A stretch of DNA of 64,000 nt from Bacillota bacterium. GTDB taxonomy: Bacteria > Bacillota > Clostridia > Peptostreptococcales > Anaerovoracaceae. Below, piece after piece: positions 49,827 through 58,109 of this stretch (within the stretch, counting starts at the first letter, position 1; each line of letters opens with the position of its first letter). The DNA is taken from assembly GCA_017443515.1 (NCBI GenBank), contig JAFRXM010000054.1:1-64000 (forward strand), given 5' to 3'. Under the pieces are notes generated by a model. It saw only the letters and a program-made list of their open reading frames with translations, did no database searches and was not told the origin of the DNA. The translations under genes and the position numbers were made by a program.

Positions 49827-52232
49827 TTACAGGTGCTGCATGTTGCGGTTGATGACCTCTACCTGCATCTCGTTGTTGAGCTGTACGAAGTAAGCGCTGT
49901 AGCCTGCGATGCGGACCAGCAGCTCTCTGTGAGCTTCGGGGTGCTCGTGAGCATCCACCAGGGTCTCCTGGGTGACTACGTTGAACTGCACCTGCTTGCC
50001 GCCGTTCTTCAGGTAGGTGGTGATGAGCGCCGCGAACTTCTCCTTGTCGGCCTCGGTCTTGAGGTTGTTCGGGTCGAACTTCATGTTAAGCAGCGTTGCC
50101 TGCCACGGATCCTGATCGATGTTGAGAGCGGACTTCATTACCGCTACCGGACCGTTGAGGTCGCGGCCCTGCATCGGGCTCATGGTGCCGTCCGCAAGCA
50201 GTGTGCCTGCCTTGCGGCCGTCCGGGGTGGCTCCGGTGAGGAGTCCGCCGGGCTGGTGTGACGTAATGGATATTCCGCAGGGAACTGTGGTTCCGCCGGT
50301 GATGGTCGGCTTGGTAACTACGTAGTCAGCGAGCATCTTGTAAAGGTCCGCAACGATCTTGTCTACGTAGGGATCGTCGTTACCATACTTCGGAGCGGCA
50401 AGGAAGTCCTTCTGCATGTCTTCGTAGCCTACCCAGTCTGCTTCCAGAGCGTCGTAGAGCTGCTTCATGGTGTACTTCTTATCGTCGAATACGAGCTTCT
50501 TGATAGCTGCCATGGAATCGCCTACGTTTACCATACCTATGGAGCATACGGAAGCGGTGTTGTCGAACGGGATGTCGTGCCTGCACCAGATGTCCTTGCC
50601 GGACTCGATGCCGTTCTGCATCAGAGCAGCTCTGAACGGGTCGGGCAGTATCTCCTGGGTGATCTTGATCTCGACGTTGTTCCTCTCGATAACAGCGGAT
50701 ACGCAGTACTCGAACTGCTTTCTCCATGCCTCCCAGAGTTCCTCGAAGCTCTCGAACTTTGTGAAGTCGCCGGTCTGGATACCTACCATCTGGTTGGTGC
50801 GTGCGCCCCAGCCATTGTGGCGCATGATGTCGAAGATCATGGTCATGATGGTCATGGGGACCGGGCCTGTTCTGGACTTGCCGGGCAGGTTGGCGTCGAG
50901 ACAGCCTGTGATGGCGTACTCGCGCGCGTCTTCTATCTTTACACCGTGCATGGTGAAGAAGTTGGTGTAGGATGCGTCAGAGATGAAGGCCGGCATGGAC
51001 AGGCCTGCTACCTGGCACTCAACGCCCTTCATGATGAGGCTGTGCGGGGTGGAATCCGCGACGCACAGTGTGATGGTGTGATGCGGGGTCCTGGTGATCA
51101 GAGCAGCCTCGAGCAGCATGTAGGAGATGTCGTTGGTGGCGTCGGTGCCGTCTTCCTTGACGCCGCCGATGAGGAAGTTGTGCCACTTCGCAAAGCCCGC
51201 GTTCTTCTTGCGGTTCATCTTGCCGGATGTCCTGTTGAGCTCCATGTCCTTAAAGCGCAGCAGGCACAGAAGCTCAAGAGCTTCCTCGTAAGTGATGCGG
51301 CCTGCATCAAGGTCTGCTTTGTAGTACGGATACATCATCTGGTCGAAGCGTCCGCCGGGAAGCGTGGTGGACGGGGAAAGCATCAGCAGCTGGAACCACA
51401 TGCACTGAAGGGCCTCTCTGAAGGTCCTTGCCGGGTGCATCGGCACCCACGCACAGGTCTCGGAGATCAGCTGCAGCTCTGCCTTTCTCCTGGGATCGGC
51501 TTCCTTTTCAGCCATCTCGGCAGCCAGTTTCGAATATCTCTGAGCCAGGGTGTTTATAGCTTCGAAGGAGTAGATGACGCCCTGATAATATCTGAACTTG
51601 TCGATGCTCTCGGCGTCGAAGAACCTCAGCTCGGACTGCAGCTTTTTAGCCTGCTCGATAAGAGCCAGGGTCCCGTTCTTGAGGATCTTTTCGTAGTCGA
51701 TGCAAAGAAGCACCAGCGACGGTCCGAGGCCCAGACCGCTCTGAGCGTATCCGCCGCCGACGCCGCGGCCTTCGCCCTTTGCCTTCCACGGAGGAAGAAC
51801 GAGGCCTTCCTGAAGGAGCTTAATGATGTGCTCGTCAGCCTGCTCGTAGTAGATGTCTCCCTGCATGCCCATCTGGGTGGCCGGGTTGTGCTTCTTGTTG
51901 AGTTCCTGAAGATCCCTCTGATCCTCTTCTGTCATGAGGTAGCCGTCTTCCACCAGAGAATCGATCTCGTCCTGGCTCCAGATGCCGTAGTTGGGGTCGA
52001 TCTCAAGGCCCATGGGCTTGGAAGCGCCGATACCTACGATGAGCTCATCTTCTGCGATCTCGATCGGCATCCTTTCGGTCCATGCCTTGAGGATCTTTCC
52101 GCGCTGTACGATGAGAGCGTCGTGCTTGTTCTGCTCTACAACGTCTGCGTAGATCCTGTACTTCTCGATGCAGATGGGATAGTGGTCTACGAGGTACCTG
52201 GGTCTCATTCTTTCAACTCTTTCGAACTTCAT
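49827..52232 (-). CDS. Glycyl radical enzyme of unassigned substrate
   Basis: An 801-residue pyruvate-formate-lyase-like enzyme. The radical site is RIAGYSAYF, with G777 near the C-terminus. The thiyl cysteine is C444 in ITGCLDANLPGKSR. Dehydratase- and lyase-type relatives usually have GCxE there; this protein has GCLD (D446). WVPMHPARTFREALQCMWF near residue 262 and TGATPDGRKAGTLLADGTMS near 680 are typical. No activating radical-SAM gene is present in the window, so activation must come from elsewhere. It is divergent from a PucR-type regulator. It is not a canonical PFL, and I cannot name the substrate. Confidence 0.9.
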   Translation of the reverse strand: MKFERVERMRPRYLVDHYPICIEKYRIYADVVEQNKHDALIVQRGKILKAWTERMPIEIAEDELIVGIGASKPMGLEIDPNYGIWSQDEIDSLVEDGYLMTEEDQRDLQELNKKHNPATQMGMQGDIYYEQADEHIIKLLQEGLVLPPWKAKGEGRGVGGGYAQSGLGLGPSLVLLCIDYEKILKNGTLALIEQAKKLQSELRFFDAESIDKFRYYQGVIYSFEAINTLAQRYSKLAAEMAEKEADPRRKAELQLISETCAWVPMHPARTFREALQCMWFQLLMLSPSTTLPGGRFDQMMYPYYKADLDAGRITYEEALELLCLLRFKDMELNRTSGKMNRKKNAGFAKWHNFLIGGVKEDGTDATNDISYMLLEAALITRTPHHTITLCVADSTPHSLIMKGVECQVAGLSMPAFISDASYTNFFTMHGVKIEDAREYAITGCLDANLPGKSRTGPVPMTIMTMIFDIMRHNGWGARTNQMVGIQTGDFTKFESFEELWEAWRKQFEYCVSAVIERNNVEIKITQEILPDPFRAALMQNGIESGKDIWCRHDIPFDNTASVCSIGMVNVGDSMAAIKKLVFDDKKYTMKQLYDALEADWVGYEDMQKDFLAAPKYGNDDPYVDKIVADLYKMLADYVVTKPTITGGTTVPCGISITSHQPGGLLTGATPDGRKAGTLLADGTMSPMQGRDLNGPVAVMKSALNIDQDPWQATLLNMKFDPNNLKTEADKEKFAALITTYLKNGGKQVQFNVVTQETLVDAHEHPEAHRELLVRIAGYSAYFVQLNNEMQVEVINRNMQHL

Positions 52233-52318
52233 AGTTTCTCCTTTCAGGTTTGATTAATGTGTTATTTTTGGTATAATATTATAAGCTGTTTATTGATGTT
52301 TATCCGGAGGCCAGCGCA
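52233..52318. promoter_or_regulatory. Divergent promoter region, glycyl radical enzyme / PucR-type regulator
   Basis: In the plus direction TTGATT (52250-52255) and TATAAT (52272-52277) are 16 bp apart, with GGAGG before the regulator ATG. In the minus direction a second TATAAT-like box overlaps at about 52277-52283, and AAAGGAGA precedes the enzyme start. The overlapping -10 regions mean the two promoters probably compete or are jointly controlled by the regulator. Confidence 0.6.
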
Positions 52319-53374
52319 ATGTCTGATCTTACCAAACTGTTTGAAGAGCTGCAGCTTACTGCCGACCCTTCCGTGCCCGTAAAAGGCGTACTCATATCTG
52401 ACGATCCTTCCGCGGAGCCGGGCTACATATACACCGACAGCGCCGACGGGCTGCTGGATCTTCTTGAGTCCAGGCGGGCCGAGGACCGCGCTTCAGGAGC
52501 CGGCGCTCTTGCCGGAACTCCTTTCCAGGAGATAATTGCCGAAGCTTTCAGCAAGAACCCCAGGGATCTTTTCTCGCTCGATCAGAAGCTTTCCGCGCTT
52601 CCGGGGATGAAGCAGTTCAAGTGCGGTATGGTGATCCAGGCTCTCACCGACGACGGCCGCCCCTTCGTGGGCTTCAACCACGCTCCGGTAAACACTGTGG
52701 ACCGGATCAGGAAGTTCTTCCCCAAAGACTACATTGCCGTTCTGGGCGATGTGATCTACGTCCTTAAGACCTCCAACGAGATGATGCCCGGCTTTGAGAT
52801 CGAGGACGCGGACGGCTTTGAAAAGCTGCTGGCTTCCATAAACGCCTACGCCATGAAGGGCAACACTTCGCAGTGGATAAAAGGCCTCAGGATCCTGTTC
52901 AACCAGTGCCGCATAACCCTTCCGATAGCAGTTGCCGTAAGATACGGTTCTGAAGCCGGCAAACGCTGCCTCAACTACAACCGCTTCAATTTCTACTTCA
53001 GCATCTACCTTGCGGAGCGCTCCGCCGGACACACCATGGGCACAGGCGACGTGCTGTATCTGTGTGATGCCGCCGTGCTTACGCTTACGCGCTACGACCG
53101 CCAGTTCAACAGCGACCTGCGCGATACCCTCTTCGTCTACCTGATGAGGGACCGCAACATCAGCGCCGCCGCGCGCGACCTGCACGTGCACAGGAACACC
53201 GTCATCTACAAGCTGAACCAGATAAAGTCCCTGATCGGCGACAAGGCTGACGATCCTTATGTGCGCCACAACCTTATCTCCAGCTGCATGATAATCCGCT
53301 ACATAGAGAACTACCACCAGCGCGAGGTGGATCTGCCGCCAGTCGAAAAATCGCTGCTCAGAAAAAACACCTGA
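52319..53374 (+). CDS. PucR/CdaR-type transcriptional regulator
   Basis: A 351-residue regulator. The C-terminal PucR-type helix-turn-helix is clear (LFVYLMRDRNISAAARDLHV, then HRNTVIYKLNQIKSL, about residues 278-315). The N-terminal ~250 residues form an unrecognised sensory part. Such proteins often activate a neighbouring catabolic gene when they sense its substrate. It is divergent from the glycyl radical enzyme with overlapping promoters, so that enzyme is the likely target. Confidence 0.85.
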   Translation: MSDLTKLFEELQLTADPSVPVKGVLISDDPSAEPGYIYTDSADGLLDLLESRRAEDRASGAGALAGTPFQEIIAEAFSKNPRDLFSLDQKLSALPGMKQFKCGMVIQALTDDGRPFVGFNHAPVNTVDRIRKFFPKDYIAVLGDVIYVLKTSNEMMPGFEIEDADGFEKLLASINAYAMKGNTSQWIKGLRILFNQCRITLPIAVAVRYGSEAGKRCLNYNRFNFYFSIYLAERSAGHTMGTGDVLYLCDAAVLTLTRYDRQFNSDLRDTLFVYLMRDRNISAAARDLHVHRNTVIYKLNQIKSLIGDKADDPYVRHNLISSCMIIRYIENYHQREVDLPPVEKSLLRKNT

Positions 53375-53561
53375 TACCACGATTTTAAAGGAAAAACGCC
53401 CCGCTGGCAATGTACTTCATATTCAAAAGTACCAGTCACCTTTTGTGCACAGTATACAAAAGAAAAAAAGCCGCGATAATAAAAACATTTTGCTTGCTTT
53501 TGCGGCTCTCTTGTTGTAAACTTGTAGGGTCGAATTCAATATTGCAACAGAACTTTGACAC

Positions 53562-53649
53562 GGAGGGTTGACCGAGTGGCTAAGGAGCTCGCCTGGAAAG
53601 CGAGTAGGGCTGAAAGGCCTCGTGGGTTCGAGTCCCATGCCCTCCGCCA
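53562..53649 (+). tRNA. tRNA-Ser (anticodon GGA), island integration site
   Basis: An 88-base gene with acceptor GGAGGGT/GCCCTCC, discriminator G and encoded CCA. The anticodon stem CTCGC/GCGAG encloses loop CTGGAAA (anticodon GGA), and there is a long variable arm typical of serine tRNA. Its 3' part, 53632-53647, recurs at 63350-63365, marking it as the attachment site of the downstream island. Confidence 0.95.
53632..53647 (+). other. Putative attL core (tRNA-Ser 3' end)
   Basis: The 16-bp sequence GTCCCATGCCCTCCGC is the 3' end of the tRNA and is repeated exactly at 63350-63365 in the same orientation. An integrase fragment lies ~210 bp away, as expected for a tRNA-integrated element. Confidence 0.7.
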
Positions 53650-53653
53650 TCGA

Positions 53654-53680
53654 AACAGGATCGGAAACGATCCTGTTTTT
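53654..53680 (+). terminator. Terminator after tRNA-Ser
   Basis: AACAGGATCG and CGATCCTGTT flank a GAAA loop, followed by TTT. A textbook tRNA terminator, lying on the island side of the attachment core. Confidence 0.85.
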
Positions 53681-53768
53681 CGTTGGAATTTCAACGTTTT
53701 TCAGATGCGACCACAATTTCCAATTATTCTTTTTTTGTGTTTTTGTGTGACTTTTGGTGGTTACTACT

Positions 53769-53826
53769 GGTTACACATCCCCAAACCCGTTGGAATTACT
53801 GAGGTTTCGGGTTTGGGGGTGTAACC
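53769..53826. repeat. Long inverted repeat and GGTTAC repeats beside the integrase remnant
   Basis: Arms at 53769-53788 and 53809-53826 (GGTTACAC...CCCCAAACCC and GGGTTTGGGG...GTGTAACC) form an almost perfect stem. Further GGTTAC/GTAACC copies occur at 53758-53763 and 53833-53838. This may be the integrase gene terminator. The repeated GGTTAC units also look like integrase arm-binding sites near an attachment site. Confidence 0.6.
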
Positions 53827-53860
53827 AAAAGTGTAACCATTTTTGGTACAAATCAATTAG

Positions 53861-54178
53861 CTACTTACTTAACGCACGCTCAATAAGCGTTATTTTTTCG
53901 GTGCTTTCACTGCGGTCAAAACAGTAATTATGGAGAGTCGTTCTTTCATCAGTATGTCCTACAAGAGCTCTGATCGTGTTTGGATTGACACCTTCGCTGT
54001 ACAAAGATGAAATATACGTCTTACGTGCTTTATGCGAACTCTTTACTGGAATACCCATTTCTTTTGAGTATTTGTTGTAACAGTATCGCAAAGCATCATA
54101 GGATAACGGACCATCTGTCATTGAAAAGATATATCCATCATCGCTGACGCCACAACTTTTCTGACGTTCATTAGCCAT
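53861..54178 (-). pseudogene. Tyrosine recombinase (integrase), C-terminal fragment
   Basis: 105 residues of a phage-type integrase catalytic domain. SSHKARKTYISSLYSEGVNP holds the H-x-x-R pair, IRALVGHTDERTTLHNYCF holds the GH motif, and the tyrosine is in HNYCF. The N-terminal arm-binding and core-binding domains and the first catalytic arginine are missing. The frame runs out at an IS66 fragment, so insertion followed by deletion probably removed its 5' part. AT-rich compared with neighbours. It belongs to the element inserted at tRNA-Ser and is probably inactive. Confidence 0.85.
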
Positions 54179-54179
54179 C

Positions 54180-54535
54180 CTGATATGCAGGGCTCTGCGC
54201 TATGCCGTGCAGTAACTTATGCAAGAAACCAGAGACCGTATATGGAGAACTATCTTCTTGACGGGAGGCTGTCTATTTCAAACAATGCTGCCGAAAATGC
54301 CTTCAGACCGTTTACGGTGGGCAGGAAGAACTGGCTGTTTGCGGATACTCCGGCCGGTGCTGAAGCATCGGCTGCGATCTACAGCATAGTGGAGACGGCC
54401 AAGGCAAGCGGGCTGAATGTCTACTCGTATTTTGACCTTGGAGCAGCAGATCGCAGGAGCAGTGCAATAAAAATGCCTGACTAGGAGCCTTGTCGGAGAT
54501 ATCCTAAGCCAGACACCTGATTATTTGGCGTTTAC
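54180..54535 (+). mobile_element. IS66-family element remnant
   Basis: The right-hand part of an IS66-type element. It holds the C-terminal transposase fragment and ends at GGCGTTTAC (54527-54535), the complement of the GTAA-C-G-type terminus typical of the family. The left part is gone, and the junction abuts the broken integrase. Confidence 0.65.
54185..54484 (+). pseudogene. IS66 transposase (TnpC) C-terminal fragment
   Basis: About 99 codons matching the end of the IS66 DDE transposase. ENYLLDGRLSISNNAAENAF includes the catalytic glutamate region, followed by RPFTVGRKNWLFADTPAGAE and SIVETAKASGLNVYSYF. The first ~400 residues of the normal protein are absent. After YSYF the ending differs from the usual IS66 tail, hinting at a small frameshift. 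Not functional. Confidence 0.88.
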
Positions 54536-54604
54536 TTTATTATAACACAAACGGGCAGGTATATCCCGCCCGAAAGTATCGTTTTATTATGCCTCTGTTC
54601 TGTC

Positions 54605-55333
54605 TTACCCTATCAGGGCTTTCTGGACCTCTTCGAAGCCTATGCGCTCTATGGTCTTTGCAAAGCGCTCGCCCTTCTGACCGTTCTCCATGTAATAATC
54701 TATGATCTTCGCGATCATGTCGAGGACCTCGTCCTCAGTTGCAAAGGTCTTGTCGAGCAGCCTGCCCTTTCCGGTCTGCCTGCCCCAGTGGCCGCCTATG
54801 TACATTACGTAGCAGTTCACGCCCTTGCCATCGACAACTATGCGGTTTCCGCGCACGCCTATGTCGTTGAGCTCCGGCTTGATGCAGTTGTTTGGGCAGC
54901 CGCCCACGCCTATCTTGAATTTGGCGGGCAGGACAACGTCGTGCATGCCAACGTAGAACCTCTGGTGTATCTTTTCCGCAAGGCTGAATGTGTCTATCAG
55001 ACCGAACTGGCAGGATGTGCCCTTGCAGGACACGACAGGCCTTACCTTGGGGCCGGTGCCGCCGCTGTCGAGGCCGTGCTCATTCAGGAAGGCGCGCAGA
55101 GCGTCTATGTCCTCGTACTTTACCCCCTGTATCTCGAAGGTCTGCCTTGTTGTAAGCGTCACCATGCCGCTTCCGAACCTGTCCGCAGCGTCTGCTATGA
55201 CGCGCTGGGTATCCGTGGTGATGCGGCCGTAGCCGAGCGGCACCCTGACGTTGAAAACGCCCTCGTAGCGCTTGTCTTTAAGGCATCCCAGGCTTTTTAT
55301 CCTTTTTAAGTCTTCCGCTGAAATCTGAGCCAT
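54605..55333 (-). CDS. Siroheme [4Fe-4S] reductase half (nitrite/sulfite reductase-like)
   Basis: A 242-residue one-repeat siroheme protein. The N-terminal ferredoxin-like half has VRVPLGYGRITTDTQRV and LTTRQTFEIQGV. The cluster-siroheme cysteines are C103 and C108 in VSCKGTSCQFG, and C146 and C150 in GVGGCPNNCIKP. The first pair is spaced by four residues, not five as in CysI and NirB, as in a small clostridial subfamily I remember. Full enzymes have two repeats and a partner flavoprotein; neither is here. It is the last gene of the island operon. Substrates could be sulfite, nitrite or another small oxyanion. Confidence 0.85.
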   Translation of the reverse strand: MAQISAEDLKRIKSLGCLKDKRYEGVFNVRVPLGYGRITTDTQRVIADAADRFGSGMVTLTTRQTFEIQGVKYEDIDALRAFLNEHGLDSGGTGPKVRPVVSCKGTSCQFGLIDTFSLAEKIHQRFYVGMHDVVLPAKFKIGVGGCPNNCIKPELNDIGVRGNRIVVDGKGVNCYVMYIGGHWGRQTGKGRLLDKTFATEDEVLDMIAKIIDYYMENGQKGERFAKTIERIGFEEVQKALIG

Positions 55334-55350
55334 TTTAGAGTCTCCTGAAG

Positions 55351-55869
55351 CTATTTGTGAACCACTTCCGGGATATGGGTCGAAGGAGAAAGCTCCTTTC
55401 TCGAAGCCGACAGGCTTTCCATATCCACTTTTATCCTGAACACCATGGTCACCGCAAGGTAGGCGGACTCAAAGCTGAACTCGTCCCTTCCGGTCTGGTG
55501 CTTCATTATATTCTTGAAATATTCCAGTTTTTCCTCTTCGTTCTTTGCGTATTCAAGTACGCCTTCTCCCATCAGGGCCGAGAACGCCCTAGTGTACGTG
55601 TTCCCCAGGCTCCCTTGTCCCATGAGGCCCTCATCTATGTCCATCTCGAAGCAGATGAGAGCGCCCTCGGAAAGTGCCTGGGCTTTGCGGCCCTTAAAGC
55701 CGCTGTGCAGATATATGAAGAGCCCGTCTTCGTCCCAGCTGTATCCGAATACCATGGGGATTATGTACGGCTTTCCGTCCGCTATCATCCCCAGGCGCAG
55801 GCTCCTGCAGCGCTTGAATATAGCTTCTATGTTTTCTTTTCCTGTTACTTCAAGGTCTTTTCTTCTCAT
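55351..55869 (-). CDS. Pyridoxamine 5'-phosphate oxidase-family flavin-binding protein
   Basis: A ~172-residue split-barrel protein starting at the ATG ending at 55869 (MRRKDLEVTGKENIEAIF). LRLGMIADGKPYIIPMVFGY near residue 22 and LFIYLHSGFKGRKAQAL near 50 are typical of the NimA-like branch of this superfamily, which binds FMN or heme and reduces small molecules. A true PdxH role is unlikely. It sits 18 bp before the siroheme protein in the same operon, so it may supply or accept electrons there. Confidence 0.82.
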   Translation of the reverse strand: MRRKDLEVTGKENIEAIFKRCRSLRLGMIADGKPYIIPMVFGYSWDEDGLFIYLHSGFKGRKAQALSEGALICFEMDIDEGLMGQGSLGNTYTRAFSALMGEGVLEYAKNEEEKLEYFKNIMKHQTGRDEFSFESAYLAVTMVFRIKVDMESLSASRKELSPSTHIPEVVHK

Positions 55870-55898
55870 GTTACCACCCCGTACAGACAATGATGATA

Positions 55899-56843
55899 CT
55901 ACTGCAGCTCCCAGTTTTCAAGGACCCGCGTCCTGAATCCCGACAGCTGCTCTCCCGCGGATCTTCTCGATATGAAGAACAGGTAGGAGCTTCCCTTCCA
56001 TTCGCGTATCCTGCGCCACACGGTGCCCTGGAAAGGGCTTCCGCTGCAGAACGCAAGAGGAACCACACCATAACCGCCCGTGACCAGACCCATCAGATAG
56101 CACTCGTTGGTATAGTCTTCAAAGCAGAAACTGAAACGCTCTTCATCAAGTCCAAAGCTGTTGAAAAACGGGAGCTTGCGCTCTCTGCTCCACAGCGCAT
56201 GGTTTATGGACCACATATTGAGAATAAAACGCCTGTCCTGAAGTTCTGACATCGACACTTCCTTTTTTGCCGCAAGAGCATCCTTTTCAGAAAGGCATAC
56301 CCACAGCTTTTCTGTCTTTTCCAGAAGGCGTATTTCGTAGTTCGTCCCCGCAAACAGAGGCTTTATATCCGAAAGGTTGCCTCCCACGACATCGCTTATG
56401 AGGAAGCAGCAGTCTATGTCTCCGTTTATCATGTAGCGGACCAGCTCATCTGCGGTGCGGATGACCGTGACCAGCTCGCACTCCGGGTTCAGGAAGGCCT
56501 GCTCCGACATGACATGCCCAAGCCTTTCATAGCAGGGCATTGCAGGAACACCAATGCGCAGGGACTCCCGGCGCGCCCGTCCCAAAACCTCGCTCTGGTA
56601 CTTGATGTCAGAGTTGATCCCGAGTATTCTCTGGATGTGCGGGAAAAGCTCCCTGCCGAACTCAGTAAGCTGCAGCGAATTCTTTGCCGTAGTCCTGTAG
56701 AAGATCTCGGCTCCCAGCTCTTTTTCAAGGGAAGACAGCCTCTGCGAAAGCGTGGATACCCCGATCCCGGATATCTCGGATGCACGGCTGTAGCTGCGGT
56801 ATAGGTTGAGAAGGAATACAGTTTCCAGTTCTTCTGTAGTCAC
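55899..56843 (-). CDS. LysR-family transcriptional regulator 1
   Basis: A 314-residue LysR-type protein. The winged helix-turn-helix is at residues 5-64 (TVFLLNLYRSYSRASEISGI, STLSQRLSSLEKELGAEIFY). The effector-binding domain starts near residue 90. It overlaps the upstream LysR gene by 4 bp, an unusual tandem arrangement of two divergent paralogues inside a metabolic operon. Its ligand is probably a substrate of the reductases encoded upstream. Confidence 0.88.
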   Translation of the reverse strand: MTTEELETVFLLNLYRSYSRASEISGIGVSTLSQRLSSLEKELGAEIFYRTTAKNSLQLTEFGRELFPHIQRILGINSDIKYQSEVLGRARRESLRIGVPAMPCYERLGHVMSEQAFLNPECELVTVIRTADELVRYMINGDIDCCFLISDVVGGNLSDIKPLFAGTNYEIRLLEKTEKLWVCLSEKDALAAKKEVSMSELQDRRFILNMWSINHALWSRERKLPFFNSFGLDEERFSFCFEDYTNECYLMGLVTGGYGVVPLAFCSGSPFQGTVWRRIREWKGSSYLFFISRRSAGEQLSGFRTRVLENWELQ

Positions 56844-57790
56844 TGTTTTATCCCCCTTTCTGCCGCATAATCGACAGCTATATCAATGAGCTTTTCCAGT
56901 GCGGGAGTAATGTTGTCTGAGTTCCAGCACAGGTACCCTACAGAGTGGACCGTGGAATCTGCATCCCTTACGAAACTTATGCCTTCTATGTCTTCATCCG
57001 GTCTTTCGCAGGCCACAGGGCATACAGCCTTACCGCTCCTTATAGCATCTATGAGCATGCTGCGGTTGATGAAGTCTATGCGCCTGATTCTTTCGGGAGG
57101 AATGTTCCTGTCCGGCGTATTGAAAATAAAGCGCGTGTGGCCTCCCATAAGGTCGTAATGCTGGGGAGCTACGTTGAAGACGAACAGCTCATCCTTAAAG
57201 TCAGAAATATGTACGCTTTCGGCACCGGCCAGAGGATGATCAGCGCTCATAGCTATATAGGTACCTTTTCTTTCCATGATTTTTACCAGTCCAAGGCAGT
57301 CGTTCATGTTGCGCCACATATCGCTCATATCGGTATTGCTTATGTAAAACAAAAATGCCGCGTCGAGCTTGCCGTCTGAAACAAGCTGCTGCAGCATGTT
57401 GCCGAACCTTTTCACCTGCACAATGCGGACAGAGTCATCCTGCCTGCGCAGGCGCAGGAGCAACTCGTTTTCCCCTATGGTGCCAAGAAGAGGTGTGTAT
57501 CCAACCGTAAGGGTATTGCCGGCTTCCGAAGAGAGCATCCTGCGACCCGTCTCCTCAGCGCGCATATGCGCATCATGCATCTCGGCAAGAAGCGGAATAG
57601 CCTTTTCGCCAAAGGCTGTGACATGCATTCCGTTCCTTGAGCGCACAAACAGTTGGCCGCCTATCTCGGACTCCACCCTGCTGACGCACTTTGAGACCGC
57701 AGACAGCGACTGGAAGGTAAGGTATGCCGCCTCTGTAAAGCTGCTGTATTGGTAAACGGCAAGAACTGTGCTGATATCATTTAGATTCAT
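56840..57790 (-). CDS. LysR-family transcriptional regulator 2
   Basis: A ~316-residue LysR-type protein. I start at the ATG ending at 57790 (MNLNDISTVLAVYQYSSFTE). The helix-turn-helix spans residues 3-60, and the effector domain includes YTPLLGTIGENELLLRLRR. It overlaps the ferredoxin gene by 14 bp and the next LysR gene by 4 bp. Its place within the operon suggests autoregulation. Confidence 0.87.
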   Translation of the reverse strand: MNLNDISTVLAVYQYSSFTEAAYLTFQSLSAVSKCVSRVESEIGGQLFVRSRNGMHVTAFGEKAIPLLAEMHDAHMRAEETGRRMLSSEAGNTLTVGYTPLLGTIGENELLLRLRRQDDSVRIVQVKRFGNMLQQLVSDGKLDAAFLFYISNTDMSDMWRNMNDCLGLVKIMERKGTYIAMSADHPLAGAESVHISDFKDELFVFNVAPQHYDLMGGHTRFIFNTPDRNIPPERIRRIDFINRSMLIDAIRSGKAVCPVACERPDEDIEGISFVRDADSTVHSVGYLCWNSDNITPALEKLIDIAVDYAAERGIKQ

Positions 57791-57977
57791 CGTCTTCCCC
57801 ACCTGTCAGCACCAGCGCATGAAAAGGACAGGCTTTGGTACAGGTACCGCAGCCGACGCATTTGTCGCTGACGATGACACTGTCTACCCCAAGCTTAAGC
57901 AGGCCTTCCGGGCAGGCTCTTACGCAGCATCCGCAGACTCTGCACCACTTATCGGGATGTATCACTGCCTTTTTCAT
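57777..57977 (-). CDS. Two-cluster [4Fe-4S] ferredoxin
   Basis: A 66-residue bacterial ferredoxin. Two full motifs are seen, CRVCGCCVRACPEG (about residues 12-25) and CVGCGTCTKACPFH (about 40-53), so it should bind two [4Fe-4S] clusters. It lies downstream of the three RdhA/QueG-like genes, behind a hairpin, and overlaps the LysR gene. It is the likely electron donor to those reductases. Confidence 0.92.
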   Translation of the reverse strand: MKKAVIHPDKWCRVCGCCVRACPEGLLKLGVDSVIVSDKCVGCGTCTKACPFHALVLTGGEDDESK

Positions 57978-57993
57978 GTCCTCTCCTTTTTCA

Positions 57994-58027
57994 AACTGCC
58001 CTGCAGCAAGTAGAGCCGCAGGGCAGT
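57994..58027 (-). other. Intra-operon hairpin upstream of the ferredoxin gene
   Basis: AACTGCCCTGC and GCAGGGCAGTT arms enclose a ~13-base loop. On the minus strand it is followed by TGAAAAAGG, with no T-run, so it is more likely an RNA processing or stability element than a terminator. It lies between the reductase genes and the ferredoxin/regulator genes. Confidence 0.55.
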
Positions 58028-58109
58028 TATTGCTTGTCTTCAGTTTAACATAAAAACGTCCGGATAGCTACTTCAAACAGGCATCATGGCTTTATACAAG
58101 CTATGTCTG

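Noticed and set aside
50577-52253. A 558-codon plus-strand open frame opposite the glycyl radical enzyme
   Set aside because: The minus strand encodes an intact 801-residue enzyme with catalytic motifs; the opposite frame has none and no ribosome site.
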